A stretch of 7,662 bases of DNA from the NCBI GenBank assembly GCA_023264135.1, contig JALQSZ010000067.1:1-7662 (forward strand). The letters are read 5' to 3'. The notes beneath the pieces were generated by a model. That model did not search any database. It saw only the letters and a list, made by a program, of their open reading frames with translations, and had not been told where the DNA came from. Below, piece by piece: positions 6,045 to 7,662 of this stretch; positions within the stretch are counted from its first letter, which is position 1, and each line of letters begins with the position of its first letter. The translations under genes and the position numbers were made by a program. Source of the DNA: Acidimicrobiales bacterium (GTDB lineage Bacteria > Actinomycetota > Acidimicrobiia > Acidimicrobiales > Acidimicrobilacustridaceae).

Positions 6045-6650
6045 TCATCCTTCAGCGGCAACAGCGATCATCGCTGCAAGCGCACCGGTCGCAACGGTCC
6101 GTTGGAACGCTGCGCTTAACGGCTTACCTTGCACATACATCCGGTTGTGCAGCGGCCCGGCAATAAACGCGTACGCCGTTTCCGCATCGATGGATGCGCC
6201 GAGTTCGCCGCGCAACTGCGCGCGCTCGACAATGGCCGCCATCACGCGACGACGGGGAAGGATGAACTTCTCGTTCACCGCAACGCGAAATTCAGGGTTA
6301 CGGCGAAGCTCGATGGCGAGATCATCGGCGATGTCTTCGCGACGAACCGCCATCGCATCGGCCGACGCGTGCACCATCGCAATGACATCGGTCCGCAGCG
6401 AACCGGTATCGATGTCGACAATTTCCGCGTGCAATGTTGCTAACGCTGCAGCAACGAGTTCCTGCTTTGTAGGCCAGCGTCGATACAACGTTGCCGACGA
6501 GACGCCGGATTTTGCGATAACCGCCGCCATCGTGAGCGAGGCATATCCGTGTTCGCCGAGCAGATCGAGGGTCGCGTCGAGAATGGCGTTATCGGCGGCC
6601 TCGCTCCGCTGACGACCCGGCTTCGCCCTCTCGGTCGTGACCACGCTCAT
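6045..6650 (-). CDS. TetR-family transcriptional regulator
   Basis: A 201-residue protein of usual TetR length. The N-terminal DNA-binding domain (about 17-65) shows ILDATLDLLGEHGYASLTM, then a helix-turn-helix AAVIAKSGVSSATLYRRWP (42-60) and TKQELVAAAL, the most conserved part of the family. Residues 80-200 are a helical ligand-binding and dimerisation domain with no recognisable specificity. The ATG at 6650 overlaps the transporter stop as ATGA, so the two genes are translationally coupled; a modest AGG lies 7 bases upstream of the ATG. This arrangement suggests a repressor of its own operon that releases DNA on binding a compound moved by the exporter. It could also act on the nearby divergent region at 5101-5272, but nothing in the sequence proves either target. 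Confidence 0.94.
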   Translation of the reverse strand: MSVVTTERAKPGRQRSEAADNAILDATLDLLGEHGYASLTMAAVIAKSGVSSATLYRRWPTKQELVAAALATLHAEIVDIDTGSLRTDVIAMVHASADAMAVRREDIADDLAIELRRNPEFRVAVNEKFILPRRRVMAAIVERAQLRGELGASIDAETAYAFIAGPLHNRMYVQGKPLSAAFQRTVATGALAAMIAVAAEG

Positions 6651-7662
6651 GACCGCACCTGACCTTCATCGAGTTCGACTTGATCGGCTTCCAGTGCGCC
6701 TTCCGCCTCGGCGTAAGTGAGTGATGCAAGCCCATCGAGCGGACCACTCACTTCACTGCGAGCATCGGCAGCAAGTGCCGGCAACCACTTGAACACCACA
6801 AACGCAGCAAGAAGAACGACTGCAGCACCGATCTTCATCGCGATGTGGATGCCATCGACGTATTGCTGCACTGCGATTTGGTGAATTTGTGCTGCCATTT
6901 CCGGCGAAACGCCCGGCGCATTCGCGGCCCGAAGCACTGCGCCGCCCACCGATTCCTTTGCCGTATCAATAAGCGCTTGCGGAATTCCTGCGGCGCTCAT
7001 ATTTGACTGAACGCCGGGTCGATAGATCGCAGCGAGAATCGAACCGATCACTGCGACGCCGAGTGCACCACCCATTTGGCGCGTGGTGTCGTTCATTGCC
7101 GAACCAACACCGGCCTTTTCGCGAGGCAGCGAACCCATGACCGATTCGGTCGCTGGGGCCATGACACAACTCATGCCGAAGGCGAGAACGATGATTCCCG
7201 CTAACAGCACGGGGTAGCCGTTCGAGGTGGGCACCATCGAAACGATGAGGACGCCAACCGACGCAACAATGAGTCCGCCACCAACAACGATCTTGGTTCC
7301 GAGTCGATGCACAAACCGCGGTGCCATCGGAGCAACACAGATCATCACGATCGACATCGGCATCATTCGCAACCCAGCTTCAAGCGGCGAGTATCCGAGC
7401 ACGACCTGTGTGTATTGATTCATGACGAACATCTGACCGAACATCGCGAAGTACACGAGCGTGACTGCCATATTCGCTGCGGTGAATCGCGGATTTTTAA
7501 AGAACCGCATATTGAGCATCGGATGGTCGATACGCAGTTCCCAAATGATGAATGCAGCGACGACGACCAAGCCCGCCGAGAATGCCATCACAACACTTGG
7601 ATTCGTGAGCCCCGAAGACGGCGATTCGATAACTGCCCAAAGCACCAAAATGAATCCCACCA
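6647..7662 (-). CDS. MFS transporter, DHA2 (EmrB/QacA-like) family, N-terminal part outside window
   Basis: About 338 C-terminal residues of a multidrug-efflux-type permease; the frame stays open at the right edge. The GTG at 7660 is probably an internal valine, because the DHA2 family has 14 membrane helices and about 500 residues. Visible hydrophobic spans, counted from that GTG, lie near 1-10 (partial), 22-40, 60-80, 95-113, 124-142, 149-168, 196-213 and 272-292. Family-like segments are HPMLNMRFFKNPRF (46-59), YTQVVLGYSPLEAGLRMMP (83-101) and GVGSAMNDTTRQMGGALGVA (184-203). A stretch of about 55 residues (215-270) between the last two helices is probably extracellular, and an acidic tail (about 300-337) is cytoplasmic. 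It would export a hydrophobic compound using the proton gradient. The stop overlaps the tetR start (ATGA), so the pair is probably one transcript under TetR control. Confidence 0.93.
   Translation of the reverse strand, partial: VGFILVLWAVIESPSSGLTNPSVVMAFSAGLVVVAAFIIWELRIDHPMLNMRFFKNPRFTAANMAVTLVYFAMFGQMFVMNQYTQVVLGYSPLEAGLRMMPMSIVMICVAPMAPRFVHRLGTKIVVGGGLIVASVGVLIVSMVPTSNGYPVLLAGIIVLAFGMSCVMAPATESVMGSLPREKAGVGSAMNDTTRQMGGALGVAVIGSILAAIYRPGVQSNMSAAGIPQALIDTAKESVGGAVLRAANAPGVSPEMAAQIHQIAVQQYVDGIHIAMKIGAAVVLLAAFVVFKWLPALAADARSEVSGPLDGLASLTYAEAEGALEADQVELDEGQVRS

Noticed and set aside
7658..7660. GTG as the true start of the MFS transporter
   Set aside because: It falls in the middle of a hydrophobic helix and would leave out about six of the 14 helices expected; the frame is open to the window edge.

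Overview
The window looks like part of an actinobacterial chromosome. It has moderately high GC, many GTG starts, tightly packed genes, and acyl-CoA enzymes of the FadD/FadE/EchA/CaiB kind that such genomes carry in numbers. The mid-range GC and protein style would suit Acidimicrobiia (Ilumatobacter-like), but that placement is an inference. No RNA genes, mobile elements or CRISPR arrays were seen.

Left and centre (1-5100, minus strand): six genes read leftward in one probable operon. In order of transcription they are a small four-cysteine protein of unknown function (5100-4795), an AMP-forming acyl-CoA ligase (4779-3298), an acyl-CoA dehydrogenase (3264-2164), an enoyl-CoA hydratase/isomerase-family protein (2122-1370), a class III CoA-transferase-related protein (1366-299), and the N-terminal part of an amidohydrolase/metal-dependent hydrolase (296-1, cut by the window edge). 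Gaps between genes are about 15, 33, 41, 3 and 2 bp. The set reads as a CoA-thioester catabolic route: activation, alpha,beta-dehydrogenation, a crotonase-type step and CoA transfer, plus a hydrolase that may make or trim the substrate. The substrate cannot be named from the sequence.

Centre right (5101-6040): a divergent intergenic region of about 170 bp holds the control sequences. To its right is a plus-strand SDR dehydrogenase (5273-6040), a candidate alcohol or 3-hydroxyacyl oxidation step for the same pathway.

Right (6045-7662, minus strand): a DHA2-type MFS drug-efflux-like transporter, cut by the right edge, is followed with an ATGA overlap by a TetR-family repressor. This is probably an autoregulated exporter/regulator pair. 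tetR and the SDR gene converge with only 4 bp between stops.

The most unusual points are: the CoA-transferase relative carries its C-terminal-like segment in front of its N-terminal-like segment (apparent circular permutation); the crotonase lacks both catalytic glutamates; the dehydrogenase lacks the usual C-terminal glutamate but has one at the alternative site; and the small cysteine protein heads the operon behind a very strong ribosome binding site. Nothing here amounts to a clearly new defence or mobile system.
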